This document shows, piece by piece, positions 1 through 9,362 of a stretch of 64,000 nt of DNA; within the stretch, counting starts at the first letter, position 1; every line of letters starts with the position of its first letter. The stretch spans positions 4,588,001 through 4,652,000 of the forward strand of contig NZ_JADOTY010000001.1 of the NCBI RefSeq assembly GCF_015751785.1. The letters run 5' to 3'. The notes beneath the pieces are model-generated. The model was not told the DNA's origin, searched no databases, and was given only the letters and a program-made list of their open reading frames with translations. A program made the position numbers and the translations under genes. The DNA is from Micromonospora vinacea (GTDB taxonomy: Bacteria > Actinomycetota > Actinomycetes > Mycobacteriales > Micromonosporaceae).

Positions 1-1
1 T

Positions 2-598
2 GAGACCAACGACGTTGTCCAGTTTTTCACCACCCAACAGAACACCGTCGGCCTCGCGTCAGCACTCGCACCGATCGCCTGGGTGCTGGCCACCCTCTTC
101 GGCGCCGGCGCGGTCTCCGTGCTGTGGCGAACCGACCGCGAGCAAGGCACAGCCTGGTCCCTGGTCGGGTTCGCCGGGGTGATCATGCAGAACATCACCT
201 TCACCGGCGTGATGGCCACCCGGCTCGCGCTCGCGTCAACGACCGCGCAGGACAGCAGCACGATCGCCGGGCTCTGGGCACTACACAACGCGCTGTTCAT
301 CTTCAATGGCACCTTCCTGGCACTGGCCATGACCGGCCTGTCCATCAGCGGCCGACGCGCCGGCCTGATCCGCCGCTGGCACAGCGGGATCGGTTTGCTT
401 GCCGCCGCACTCCAGTTCGGCTCGGCCGTGCTGAGCCCTCTGGCCATCGACGACCCCGGTACGGTCGCTCTCCTCGGCCTTGTCGGCTGGCTAATCTGGG
501 TCGTGTGGATCGTCGCCTACGGCATCACCCTGATCCGCCCGACATCCGTTCCCATCCAGGCGATACCGAATAACCGACGCACCGGTCCCGTTGAGTGA
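2..598 (+). CDS. Integral membrane protein, 5' end outside window
   Basis: The reading frame is open from base 2 to the TGA at 596-598, so the gene begins upstream of the window. The 198 visible residues contain about five hydrophobic segments with short polar loops. One segment is preceded by WRTDREQGT and another follows a RRAGLIRRWH loop, the arginine-rich pattern of cytosolic loops. The pattern resembles small actinobacterial multi-pass membrane proteins of the DUF4386 kind, but I see no catalytic motif. The next internal ATG lies at 83; I reject it as the start because the frame before it (ETNDVVQFFTTQQ...) codes sensibly into a membrane segment. Function unknown. Confidence 0.7.
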   Translation, partial: ETNDVVQFFTTQQNTVGLASALAPIAWVLATLFGAGAVSVLWRTDREQGTAWSLVGFAGVIMQNITFTGVMATRLALASTTAQDSSTIAGLWALHNALFIFNGTFLALAMTGLSISGRRAGLIRRWHSGIGLLAAALQFGSAVLSPLAIDDPGTVALLGLVGWLIWVVWIVAYGITLIRPTSVPIQAIPNNRRTGPVE

Positions 599-707
599 TT
601 TCGATCAGGCCATCGGCAGGCCGATCTACCCAATGGCCAGCGTCGCCATCCAGCACAGCAGCGCGTCGAACCGCCGAAGAGCGCGCAGGCATAGACATCC
701 CTCATCG

Positions 708-812
708 CATGAGCGCGCACCGCGTCGGGTCGTGGAGGCGCGTCCGGCTGAGAGGGCTCGTGACAAAGACGGGTGCCGAACGCCTGGCGCGGGACCTAGG
801 TGGGCTGATCTT
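708..812 (+). repeat. ~105-bp dispersed repeat, copy A (decayed)
   Basis: Bases 708-774 are identical to 16541-16607. The match continues with substitutions and small indels to the shared GCTGATCTT at the end. In copy B the second half forms a 12-bp perfect hairpin; here the right arm is broken (CGCGGGACCTAGG), so this copy is the more decayed one. No protein is supported within it. Confidence 0.8.
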
Positions 813-1040
813 CAGCTGAGCGGGATGGCGCCGATAAGGCGTATCCCACGTCGGGCATCGGTCCGTGGCGGTCCACCGAGACGAACCCCTTGCCCGGGGT
901 AGGCCAGTCGCGACGGGCGGGCGCACGCTGTTTTCTGGTGACGGCACGTCCCCGATGGCGGGGGAGTGGGGCGCGGTGGGACCCAGCACTGTCATGTCTG
1001 CCAGGCCCCCGTTTACCCCCCGAAAACCCCCGTCTGCCGT

Positions 1041-1120
1041 TGACAATCAGTGACAAGGAGCGACCAGCATTTGATCGTGTCTGTGCAGCTCAACGCCTAT
1101 TTTTGACAAGCAATGACAAG
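1041..1120 (+). repeat. Pair of 17-bp imperfect direct repeats, possible integrase arm sites
   Basis: TGACAATCAGTGACAAG at 1041-1057 recurs as TGACAAGCAATGACAAG at 1104-1120 with two differences. Each copy is itself two TGACAA half-units four bases apart. Short directly repeated boxes next to a tRNA-like 3' end (see 1150-1166) are what arm-type integrase sites look like, hence the suggestion. They could equally be operator sites, since each begins like a TTGACA -35 box. Confidence 0.4.
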
Positions 1121-1142
1121 CCTTGAACGAGGCTCGACATGA

Positions 1143-1175
1143 GGCTGTCGTGGGTTCGAATCCCTCGTTGTTCTC
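1143..1175 (+). other. tRNA T-arm-like segment, possible att remnant
   Basis: GTGGG-TTCGAAT-CCCTC at 1150-1166 has a seven-base TTCGAAT loop and four of five possible stem pairs, as in a tRNA T-arm. There is no D-arm or anticodon arm upstream, so this is not a tRNA gene. Integrative elements that insert in tRNA genes leave such 3' ends behind. No integrase is adjacent, so the call stays tentative. Confidence 0.3.
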
Positions 1176-1211
1176 GAGCGCTGGGCCGTGCTGGTGCTGG
1201 CTCGAACAGTT

Positions 1212-2369
1212 CTAGTTGCCGGGGACGGTCAGCCGCGCATGGTCGGGTAGTGAGGTCAGTACTCGGCGCTGGCCGGTGGCGGGGTCGACGGCGACCAGTT
1301 CAGCGGCGTGGGCGGTCCAGCGTTGCAGGAGGATTTCGGTGCCGGCGAGACCGAGGAATTGCTCACCTTGGTCATTCTTGGGCATCACGAGGTCGATCCG
1401 GCCGGCTGGTTGGCCGGACCGCAGGTCTACTCCGACCAATGTCCAGGGGGTTACTTCGTCCGTCTGTTCCGCCTGGCCGGTCGGGGTGGGCTCTGGGCGG
1501 GTGACCAGAGCCCATACGCTCGGTGGATTGCCTCCGCCGCGGATGATCGGGACGACCGCGTTGCGGATGTCGCCGGGGCCTACCTGCTGGGTGGTGGGGA
1601 TCGACACCGAGCGGGCGTTGCCGCCGTCGACGTCTTGGATGGCGATGGTGAGCTGGCGGCGCGGTCGGAGGTTCGCGCCGAGGTTGAACTCCGCGGTGGC
1701 CAGTTCGCGCCCGTCGAGGAATGCCAGCATTCGACGGGCCGGCATCGCGGGTAACGCCAGCGGGCGCAGCTCCCCGCTGGGCAGGGTGAATGCCGTGTAC
1801 GTCTCGCTGGTGCCGGTGGTTTGCCCGAGCAGCAGCGCCTGCCCGTCGGTGGACCACTGCCGCAGTTCGTACCCGGGCGGGACGGCGGTGGTCCCGGTGA
1901 GGTCGCGGATCCACCACTGCCGGTCTCGGCGTTGGGCTAGCCACCGTCCGTCCGGGGAGAGCGCGTGGTTGAACTCGACTGTGGTGACCGTACCGATGGC
2001 GAATTGGTCACCGGTGGCGGTCACCAGGTAGATCGGTAGCCGAGGCAGGCCACCGCTTCCGGCGGTGAAGCTGTCGGGATCGTTGATCTGGTAGAGCAGG
2101 GCTCCCCGTCCGACGGCCCGGTCGGTGGGTAGGGCGGTCGGGTTGGCTGGTGGCAGCAGTCGGTCGGGTAGCCCGGCGAAGAGTTCCCGGGCCGTATCGG
2201 GGGTAGTGACCTCGGCGGATGCCGGTGACGGGGTGGCCGTTGTCCGCCAGACTGCCACTCCGGCGGCCCCGCTGGCCAGTGCCCCGGCCAGCGCGATCGC
2301 GAGCCATGCCCGGCGTCGGTGCGGTCGCGGCGGCGTGACGGGTGCAGGTCCCGGTGCCATGGTTTCCAT
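1212..2369 (-). CDS. Membrane-anchored protein with WD40/TolB-like propeller region
   Basis: I chose the ATG at 2369 because GGGGGA lies seven bases upstream; the frame upstream of it reads as non-coding. The 385-residue product has a short proline-rich cytosolic N terminus, an RRR stop and one membrane segment (WLAIALAGALASGAAGVAVW, residues ~23-42). A long extracytoplasmic part with propeller-like blades follows (LSPDGRWLAQRR, WSTDGQALLLG, TLVGVDLRSGQPAG, LVAVDPATGQRRVL). Proteins of this form often sit downstream of a SigE-type ECF sigma factor in actinomycetes, but no sigma gene is present here. Role unknown; possibly a surface sensor or scaffold. Confidence 0.75.
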   Translation of the reverse strand: METMAPGPAPVTPPRPHRRRAWLAIALAGALASGAAGVAVWRTTATPSPASAEVTTPDTARELFAGLPDRLLPPANPTALPTDRAVGRGALLYQINDPDSFTAGSGGLPRLPIYLVTATGDQFAIGTVTTVEFNHALSPDGRWLAQRRDRQWWIRDLTGTTAVPPGYELRQWSTDGQALLLGQTTGTSETYTAFTLPSGELRPLALPAMPARRMLAFLDGRELATAEFNLGANLRPRRQLTIAIQDVDGGNARSVSIPTTQQVGPGDIRNAVVPIIRGGGNPPSVWALVTRPEPTPTGQAEQTDEVTPWTLVGVDLRSGQPAGRIDLVMPKNDQGEQFLGLAGTEILLQRWTAHAAELVAVDPATGQRRVLTSLPDHARLTVPGN

Positions 2370-3316
2370 TGTCGTTCCCCCGATCCGGGCGTCCTGCCCG
2401 CCGCACAGCTCACGGGAGTTGCACCGGAGGGTCAACGGCCCGGTCAGACCCGACATCCAATCGTGATCTTGGCGGAGTTCGGCCCTTGATGAGCACCTTG
2501 CGCAGCCGGGCGGTGAAGCCGGCGGGCCCTGACCGAAGCGAACGTGACTGCGAAGGAGCATCGTCGGTGTGACACCGAGTGCGTCGGCCAGTGCCTAAGT
2601 GCTGTGTTCGCAGGGCTTACCGCCAACCCGCCAACAGCCTTCCGGCGGCTGCCGTCAAGGGGCGTGGGCCGTGCAGTCGTCTGGGACCTCGATGCTCCCT
2701 GCGGCGTTCGTAGTCGTAGCTGGGTTTGGAAGTAAGCAATACCAATCGCCCTGCCGTCGCTGAGGGCGCGGCGTCGCCAGGTCGTTCTCGACCACGGGCG
2801 GTGGTTGGCTGGAGGCACGGTCGATCCACCGGCCGGAGTTTCGGCGAGGGGCGCCGCCACGTCAGTGATGAAGTGGTGTTTGGAGCTTGGTGCGCGGCAG
2901 TCGACCGGACTCCGCACCGATCTGGGCCGCATCTGGGCACACGAATTCGGGGCCATCGATCAATGCCCCCGACACGTCATGCCGCTTAGCGGCGGATGGC
3001 CGAGGCCGGTGTCACGTTCGTCCGAGAGCCACGGGCCGAGCCCTGTGGCCGGGGTGGCGGCCACCGTTCCACGATCGACCGGACAAGCCCTGGCCGAACG
3101 AGAAGCCGGCCCGTCACGCTCAACTTCACGAGTCCACCCGGTGCTCCTCCCGCCTGGCTACAGACGGAAAGTGGGCCGGGCGGACCGTACGTTCGTGACC
3201 TCGGCACCCGGCTTTCGGCGCTCAGAAGCCCGGCTTTCGGCCGGTGGATGATCAGCAGCGGAAGGTTCGGTGAATTGGGTCGTCTCGGGTTGCCGAGTGT
3301 GGAGCGAGCACCGCAG
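2370..3316. other. 947-bp gap without a convincing gene
   Basis: Several open frames cross this stretch on both strands, but none has ribosome-site support, recognisable motifs or consistent codon use. Arg/Pro/His-rich translations such as that at 2617-2940 on the minus strand are typical of non-coding high-GC DNA. It presumably holds the promoters for the divergent genes at 2369 and 3358. Confidence 0.5.
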
Positions 3317-3347
3317 GGTTGGGGACCGACTGCGGTTCCCCCCAACC
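3317..3347 (+). promoter_or_regulatory. Leader hairpin immediately before the HupE-like gene
   Basis: GGTTGGGG at 3317-3324 pairs perfectly with CCCCAACC at 3340-3347 around a 15-base loop. The right arm ends ten bases before the ATG at 3358 and abuts the CGGAAG ribosome-site region. It could attenuate transcription or mask the ribosome site. No U-tract follows, so a simple terminator is less likely. Confidence 0.35.
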
Positions 3348-3357
3348 ACGGAAGTGC

Positions 3358-4500
3358 ATGCCTGTGCGTCTGCTGGCGTTCCTCGCCGCCCTTGTTGCCG
3401 TGTTCCTCGTCGCCGCTCCGGCGCAGGTGCAGGCGCACGTCCGCGCGACCTCGGTTGCGGTCGACCTGCGCAGCCAGGGCGACGGCGTCACGGCTGTCGT
3501 CGACGTGGAGTACGACGTCCTCGCCCGGCTGTTGAGCCTCGACGGTGCGCTGAGCCCGGACGCGGTCGGCGTGGACGGCGCGGCCGCCGAGGTGCCGACC
3601 GAGGCGCGGCGCAGTGCGCTGGACGCGCACGCGAGCGACGTGGCGACGTACGTCGGCGAGCGGCTGCGGCTGAGCCGCAGCTCGATCGGGTGTACCGCTA
3701 AGGACGACGCCCGCGTTGAACTTGCCGACTCCGGTGCGGTGCGGGTCGCGCTCGCCTACGACTGTCCGGCGTCCGGCGCGTTGACCGTCCGCAGCGACAT
3801 CTTCCGCGTCTCCGACGGCGTCATTGACGACACGACCACGATGGTGGCCTACGACATCGGCGGCCGCCGCGGTGCGATGTTGCTCGACAGTGCCCGCACC
3901 AGCGTCACGGTGGGGCGCACCGACCTACTCAGCGAGATCCCGCGGTTCGTCCGGCTTGGGGCGGAGCACCTGCTCTTCGGGCTCGACCACGTGCTGTTCC
4001 TGCTGGCGCTGCTGCTGGGCGCGAAGCGGCTGCGCGACGTCGTCGAGGTCGCCACGGCCTTCACGGTCGCACACTCGGTGACCCTGGTGCTGGCCGCGGT
4101 CGGCTGGGTCAGCGTGCCCGGGTGGATCGTCGAGCCGCTCATCGCGCTGTCGATCGCGTTCGTCGCGGTCGACAACCTGCTGTCGCCGAGGACGAGCCAC
4201 CGGCTGCCCGTGGTCTTCGGCTTCGGGCTGCTGCACGGGCTCGGCTTCGCGGGCGCGATCAGCGTTGACGGCCCGCTGTCGGCCTCGACGCTGGCCGACC
4301 TGGTCTCCTTCAACGTCGGCATCGAACTCGTCCAGTTGACGATCATCGGGCTCGCCTTCCCGGGACTGCTGTTCCTGCGCAGGGCGGCGACCACGCCGGT
4401 CGCCGCTCGCGTCCTCACGCTCGGCACCGTCGCGGCGACCGTCGCCGTCGCTGGTGCCGGTCTGGTCTGGTTCGTCGAACGGTCGCCGATCCTGACCTGA
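3358..4500 (+). CDS. HupE/UreJ_2-family membrane protein
   Basis: The start at 3358 is supported by GGAAG six bases upstream and by an immediate signal peptide (MPVRLLAFLAALVAVFLVAA, cleavage near AQA). Residues ~25-190 form a soluble extracytoplasmic domain. The rest holds about six membrane segments with the family's conserved region: GAEHLLFGLDHVLFLLALLL, then FTVAHSVTL and GFGLLHGLGFAGA. The histidines in these motifs are the likely metal or cofactor-facing residues. Family members are mostly uncharacterised; HupE and UreJ relatives are implicated in nickel uptake, but that function should not be assumed here. The downstream 1566-residue secreted protein starts 33 bases after the stop, which suggests one transcript. 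Confidence 0.8.
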   Translation: MPVRLLAFLAALVAVFLVAAPAQVQAHVRATSVAVDLRSQGDGVTAVVDVEYDVLARLLSLDGALSPDAVGVDGAAAEVPTEARRSALDAHASDVATYVGERLRLSRSSIGCTAKDDARVELADSGAVRVALAYDCPASGALTVRSDIFRVSDGVIDDTTTMVAYDIGGRRGAMLLDSARTSVTVGRTDLLSEIPRFVRLGAEHLLFGLDHVLFLLALLLGAKRLRDVVEVATAFTVAHSVTLVLAAVGWVSVPGWIVEPLIALSIAFVAVDNLLSPRTSHRLPVVFGFGLLHGLGFAGAISVDGPLSASTLADLVSFNVGIELVQLTIIGLAFPGLLFLRRAATTPVAARVLTLGTVAATVAVAGAGLVWFVERSPILT

Positions 4501-4533
4501 CACCCCGTTCCCACCCCCATCCGAAGGATCCCG

Positions 4534-7500
4534 ATGTCCACGTTCAGCTGGACACGCGCGCGCCTGCGCGTCGTCCTGTACACCACGACGCTGGGGCTCG
4601 CCGCCAGCGTCGTGGCGGGCCCGCTCACGTCATACGTGGCGTACGCGATCGACCCGCCGGAAGCCACCGTCAGTGGCGTCGTGTACGTCGACGCCAACGG
4701 CGACGGCGTTCGGAACGACGGCGAGGCCGGTCTGGCCGGCGTCCGCGTCTCCGACGGCGTCGTCGCCACCACGACCGCAGCCGACGGCACCTACTCTCTG
4801 ACAATCTCGACCGACCGCCGCACGACCGACATCGTGTGGGCCACCCAGCCCCGCGGCTACCAATTCGGCCTCGACGAGTTCAAGGAGCCCAGGTTCTGGG
4901 CCAACCTCGGCCAGCTCGTCGATGGCGCGACGCCCGCGGCGGACTTCGCCCTCGAGCGCGACCGGTTCTCCGACGGGGACAACTTCTCCTGGGCGAACAT
5001 CGCCGACCCGCACGTCAACGCACAGCTGCCCGACCAGATCCGCGAGATCAACTCTACGGGCACGGACCTGCGCTTCATCGCGGTCAGTGGTGACCTCACC
5101 AACGACGCCAGCCAGGGGCAGTTCGACACGTATCGTCGCGGTACCCAGCAGTCGGGCGTCGGCGTGTGGCCGGCCGTGGGCAACCACGAGTACGCGGGCG
5201 GGTCGGAGTACGCGGCCAAGATCGACAACTATCGCAAGAACGTCGGTCCGGAGTGGTACTCGTTCAACTACGGCAATCGGCACTTCGTGGTGCTCGAGAA
5301 CAACGGCTCGGCGCCGTTCGACGAGGAGCTGAACTGGCTCAAGGACGACCTCGCCGCGAACGTTCCGCTCGACCGCGACCCGCGCAACGACATTGAAGTT
5401 GTCGTCCTCACCCACCAGCCGATGAACGTCCCGTTCGGCTCGCCATCGACGTACGACGCCTTTGGTGACGTGCTCGAACAGTACAAGGCGCAGCTGATTC
5501 TGGTCGGCCACGAGCACTCCAACCACGTCGAGAACAACTCGGCGTTCGCCTCGACCGCCAAGCACATCCAGACCGTGTCGAGCTCCTACACAATCGACAA
5601 CGCGCCCCGCGGCTTCCGCTACATCCACATGGCCGGTCCGGACTTCGACAACCCGTTCCGGATGTACGGCGAGAATGAGCACCTCACCATCGTCAGCCCC
5701 GCGCCCGACTCGAAGGTGCCAGCCGCGAAGTTCCCGGGCATCCAGGTCAACGCCTACGACACCGGCGACGAGGTGGTCTCGGCGCGCTACCGGATCGACG
5801 GCGCCAAGAACTGGATGCCGCTGCACCACAGCGGCGAGTTCACCTGGCAGAGCAACCTGCCCAACAGCCTGCAGAAGGTCGGTAAGCACCGCATCGACGT
5901 GATGGTGGTCGACGCGGCGGGCAAAACCTGGACCAAATCGGCGGACTTCACCCTCACCCGCGAGCCGGCGCTCAAGCCGGTCGCCGGCGGTGACTGGAAC
6001 CAGCACCACGGCAACGAGGCCCACTCCGGTGTCGCGCCAGCACAGGAGGCCGGCCGCCGCCTGGCCTGGAGCTTCCGCACCGACGGCACCTTCCTCACCG
6101 GGTCGCCGGTCATCCACGACGGCGTCGTCTACGCAGGCACCCGCGACGAGAACGGAGACGGTAACAGCCGGATCCACGCCGTCCAGCTCAAGGACGGCAA
6201 GGAGCTGTGGAACTTCGAGGTGCCGCAGTCGATCCACGGCAGCCTCGCCTACGGCGACGGCTTGATCTTCGCGCCGACCCTCGGCTCGGAGCTCTACGCC
6301 GTCGACGCGAGGACCGGCAAGCTGCGCTGGAAGGCCCTGCCCGAGCAGGCACCGGCCCCGAACAACCAGCGCACCTACGGCTACTACTCGCCGGCCGTCT
6401 CCGGCCACACCGTGCTCTGGCCCTACCAGACCCGCTTCGGCATCGGCAGCCAGGGCGTCCTCAAGGCGCTCGACACCCGCACCGGGCGGCAGATCTGGGC
6501 CTCCCCGATGTCCGGCGCGACCATGAGCGACGGTACGCCCGCCGTCATGGACGGCACCGTGTACGTCGGCAACGAGACCGCCGACCGCGTGCTCGCCTAC
6601 GACCTGGCCACCGGTGCCCGCAAGTGGACCGGAACCGAGTCGCTCGGCAGCTGGCAGGACGGCGTACCGACCGCGGCCGAGGGAAAGGTCTTCATCGGCG
6701 CCAACAACGGCATCGCCGCCCGTGACGCCAAGACCGGCGCGACGCTGTGGACCTACCGGAGCTCGCGCTCCTCGCTCGTCTCGAGCGGCTCGACCCCGAG
6801 CGCCGCGGCCGTCAAGGACGGCGTCGTCTACATGGGCTTCCCGAGCGGCGCCGTCGTCGCCCTCGACGCCCAGAACGGCAACGTTCTCTGGGAGCGGGCG
6901 CTGCCCGGCGACATCTACCACGGTGGTGTCATGTCCAGCCCGGTCGTGGCTGGCGACACGCTCTTCGTCGGCGCCAACAACGGCAGGTTCTACGCCCTGG
7001 CCACCGACACCGGCCAGATCCTGTGGAGCCACGAAATCGGCACCTGGGTGGGCGCCGGTCCGGCCGTCAGCGGCAACACCGTCGTGACGGGCGCCTGGGA
7101 CGGCAACCTCTACGCCTACGTGCCGGGCGGCGAGTCCGCGCAGCGCTGGGCGACCGTGACCGGCACGGTCAGCGATCCGGAGACGGGCGCTCCGATCGCC
7201 GGCGCGAAGGTCACCGCCGTTGCCACCGGTCAGGACACCGCAGTAACCAGCACTGACGCCCGGGGCCAGTACCGGATCGGTCTGCCGGCGTCGACCTGGA
7301 CCGTCACGGCGGCCAAGCGCGGCCTGATCGCCGACGACCGCTCGGCGGCCAGCGTCACGGTCCGCACCACCGGCAACGCGACCGCTGACCTCAAGCTGAT
7401 CAAGGTGATCCACCCGACCGCCGGCACGTCGACGTACGCGCCGGACTACGGCAACGGCAGCACGCGCACGGACGTCGTCACGGGCACGGAGTACTACTAC

Positions 7501-9234
7501 CTGGCCAACAATAAGATCCGGGCCTCCGTGACGCCGTACGCCGCCGGCAACAACGGCATCGGCGGTCTGGGCCAGGGGGCGCTGTCGGACCTCATGCTCA
7601 ACGACGCCAACGGCGCCGAGACCCTCGACTGGGGCGAGATGCTGCTGCGTCCGAGCCTCACGCCGCCCGACTCGTGGGACCGGCCGAACGACCAGCTCGA
7701 TCTGCCCGGCCTCGCGGTCGACGGCGCTGCCGTGGTCGGCGACGGTCAGTACCGGGCGAACCCGGCCATCAAGGCGCAGGTCCGCTACGAGACTCTGCCC
7801 GACGCTCCGATCGTGAAGATGACGGTCAAGCTGACCAACACCGGCACGACGGGCTACCAAGGCTACTTCAACTACATGATCGACCCCGACAGCTCGGTCG
7901 ACAACGGCCGGATCCCCGGGTTCAGCGGTACCAACCCGGGTCTGAAGACCTCGGGCTGGACCGGGAACTACGTCTACGTCGGTGCTGACGCGGCCACCAC
8001 GAACGGCCAGGCCGCCCACGGTCTCGCGTGGGCACTGGACATGCCGACCGCGGTCGGTGCATACGGCTACGTCGAGGGCCTCTACTACGACGCCACGATG
8101 GCGCCCGGTGCGACGAAGCAGTTCAGCTTCTACCACCTGACCGACTACGCGACCGCCGGTGGCGACCCCACGCGCAACATCGCGAATTGGGCTGACGAGA
8201 TCGACCTGCACGACGCAGCTGTCCCGGATGCCGCTCGTGCGTCCGGCGCCATCACCGCCGGCGGCGCCGCCGTCTCCGGTGCCCGCGTCGCCCTCGAGCA
8301 GGCCGGCACGGTGGTCGCGACCACGAGCACCGACGCCCAGGGCAAGTACCTCGTCAAGGCCCCGACCGGTCAGTACGACGTCCGGGTGTCCAAGCTGGGC
8401 TACCAGGCAGCCGCCGGCACGGTCACCGTGCCGGCGGTGGGCAGCGGCGTCGCCGACGTCGCGCTGAGCCCGGTCACGGTCGAGGCGAGCTACGGCAAGC
8501 AGATCGGCTCGGGTCTGGTCGAGGCGGGCTACGGCGACGTCATGCTCGAGAACGACAAGCTCTCGATGGCGATCGCCGACGCCTACAACGACTCGCAGCT
8601 CTCCGGTGGCACCCGCGGCAAGCCGGTCGACATCGCGGTCCGCGGCATGGCCGACCAGTTCGACTGGATCAACCTGCCCTACGTCTCGGCGACCCAGCCG
8701 ACCGGCGATAGCGCGTGGGACAACCGGTCGGTGGCGGCGACCGACGTCCAGATCGTGCAGGCGACCGGCGACAAGGCCGTCGTCCGGGTCTCCGGGCCGG
8801 TCAAAGGCATCACGGGTCTGACGGCGACGACGACGTACACGCTGAAGCCGGGCGACAACTTCGCCACGGTCTCGACGGAGCTGAGCAACTCCGGCTCGGC
8901 TCCCCTCAGCGTGTGGACCGGCGACGCGATGGACCACGACGCGGCCGGCCAGGCCAGTGTCATCCCGGGTGCCGGCATCGTGACGCCGGGTGCGACGGCG
9001 GCGTACTCCCCGAGCAAGCCGTACATCGGCATGACCGGGACCGACCCGCAGGTCTTCGGTCTCGTCTACGGCACACCGGCCAGCGCCTTCGACGTCTACG
9101 CCGCGGGCAACTGGGTGATGAGTCGGTTCAACGTCGACGTGCCGGCGGGTGGTTCGTACACCCTCACTCGCAAACTGGTCGTCACCCCGGGCACCGACGC
9201 GGTGGGAATCCTCGACGGCGTCCCCACGCCGTAA
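4534..9234 (+). CDS. Giant secreted metallophosphatase / PQQ-propeller mosaic protein
   Basis: Starts at 4534 with AAGGA upstream; 1566 residues with a signal peptide (~1-38). Domain order: SdrD-B-like beta domain (~40-130, DANGDGVRNDGEAGLAGV). Calcineurin-like phosphoesterase follows (~145-370) with all metal motifs visible: ADPH, SGDLTND, VGNHEY, LTHQP and GHEHSNH. A beta-sandwich (~385-475) leads into a PQQ-type seven-blade-like propeller (~480-865, repeated KLRW/LYAVDARTGK blades). A carboxypeptidase-regulatory-like domain (~870-950) and a beta domain beginning at STYAPDYGNGS (~965-1230) come next. A second regulatory-like domain (~1235-1310) and a second copy of the beta domain (GKQIGSGLVEAGYG..., ~1320-1550) end the protein. 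It is likely an exported or wall-associated hydrolase of phosphoesters or surface polymers. No LPXTG motif is visible. It is probably cotranscribed with the HupE-like gene. Confidence 0.85.
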   Translation: MSTFSWTRARLRVVLYTTTLGLAASVVAGPLTSYVAYAIDPPEATVSGVVYVDANGDGVRNDGEAGLAGVRVSDGVVATTTAADGTYSLTISTDRRTTDIVWATQPRGYQFGLDEFKEPRFWANLGQLVDGATPAADFALERDRFSDGDNFSWANIADPHVNAQLPDQIREINSTGTDLRFIAVSGDLTNDASQGQFDTYRRGTQQSGVGVWPAVGNHEYAGGSEYAAKIDNYRKNVGPEWYSFNYGNRHFVVLENNGSAPFDEELNWLKDDLAANVPLDRDPRNDIEVVVLTHQPMNVPFGSPSTYDAFGDVLEQYKAQLILVGHEHSNHVENNSAFASTAKHIQTVSSSYTIDNAPRGFRYIHMAGPDFDNPFRMYGENEHLTIVSPAPDSKVPAAKFPGIQVNAYDTGDEVVSARYRIDGAKNWMPLHHSGEFTWQSNLPNSLQKVGKHRIDVMVVDAAGKTWTKSADFTLTREPALKPVAGGDWNQHHGNEAHSGVAPAQEAGRRLAWSFRTDGTFLTGSPVIHDGVVYAGTRDENGDGNSRIHAVQLKDGKELWNFEVPQSIHGSLAYGDGLIFAPTLGSELYAVDARTGKLRWKALPEQAPAPNNQRTYGYYSPAVSGHTVLWPYQTRFGIGSQGVLKALDTRTGRQIWASPMSGATMSDGTPAVMDGTVYVGNETADRVLAYDLATGARKWTGTESLGSWQDGVPTAAEGKVFIGANNGIAARDAKTGATLWTYRSSRSSLVSSGSTPSAAAVKDGVVYMGFPSGAVVALDAQNGNVLWERALPGDIYHGGVMSSPVVAGDTLFVGANNGRFYALATDTGQILWSHEIGTWVGAGPAVSGNTVVTGAWDGNLYAYVPGGESAQRWATVTGTVSDPETGAPIAGAKVTAVATGQDTAVTSTDARGQYRIGLPASTWTVTAAKRGLIADDRSAASVTVRTTGNATADLKLIKVIHPTAGTSTYAPDYGNGSTRTDVVTGTEYYYLANNKIRASVTPYAAGNNGIGGLGQGALSDLMLNDANGAETLDWGEMLLRPSLTPPDSWDRPNDQLDLPGLAVDGAAVVGDGQYRANPAIKAQVRYETLPDAPIVKMTVKLTNTGTTGYQGYFNYMIDPDSSVDNGRIPGFSGTNPGLKTSGWTGNYVYVGADAATTNGQAAHGLAWALDMPTAVGAYGYVEGLYYDATMAPGATKQFSFYHLTDYATAGGDPTRNIANWADEIDLHDAAVPDAARASGAITAGGAAVSGARVALEQAGTVVATTSTDAQGKYLVKAPTGQYDVRVSKLGYQAAAGTVTVPAVGSGVADVALSPVTVEASYGKQIGSGLVEAGYGDVMLENDKLSMAIADAYNDSQLSGGTRGKPVDIAVRGMADQFDWINLPYVSATQPTGDSAWDNRSVAATDVQIVQATGDKAVVRVSGPVKGITGLTATTTYTLKPGDNFATVSTELSNSGSAPLSVWTGDAMDHDAAGQASVIPGAGIVTPGATAAYSPSKPYIGMTGTDPQVFGLVYGTPASAFDVYAAGNWVMSRFNVDVPAGGSYTLTRKLVVTPGTDAVGILDGVPTP

Positions 9235-9253
9235 CGCACACGCACCCCACCAC

Positions 9254-9290
9254 ACGGGGCCGGCCCGGAATCCAACCGGGCCGGCCCCGT
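9254..9290 (+). terminator. Strong intrinsic-type terminator
   Basis: A perfect 15-bp stem (ACGGGGCCGGCCCGG against its complement) closes a seven-base AATCCAA loop, 19 bases after the TAA at 9234. It has no U-tract, as is usual in actinomycetes. It ends the two-gene unit beginning at 3358. Confidence 0.85.
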
Positions 9291-9362
9291 GCGCCGAGCC
9301 GACGATCCTGGCGGCATGTCCTGGCGGTGGACGGGTCGGTCCGTTAGGCAGCCCATACGCTG

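Noticed and set aside
1143..1175. A tRNA gene
   Set aside because: Only a T-arm-like segment with one mismatch exists; no acceptor, D- or anticodon arm upstream.
4630..9255. 1541-residue minus-strand ORF opposite the phosphatase mosaic
   Set aside because: It is the mirror frame of a high-GC gene (V/R/D/H-rich, no motifs); the plus-strand protein has a signal peptide, active site and terminator.
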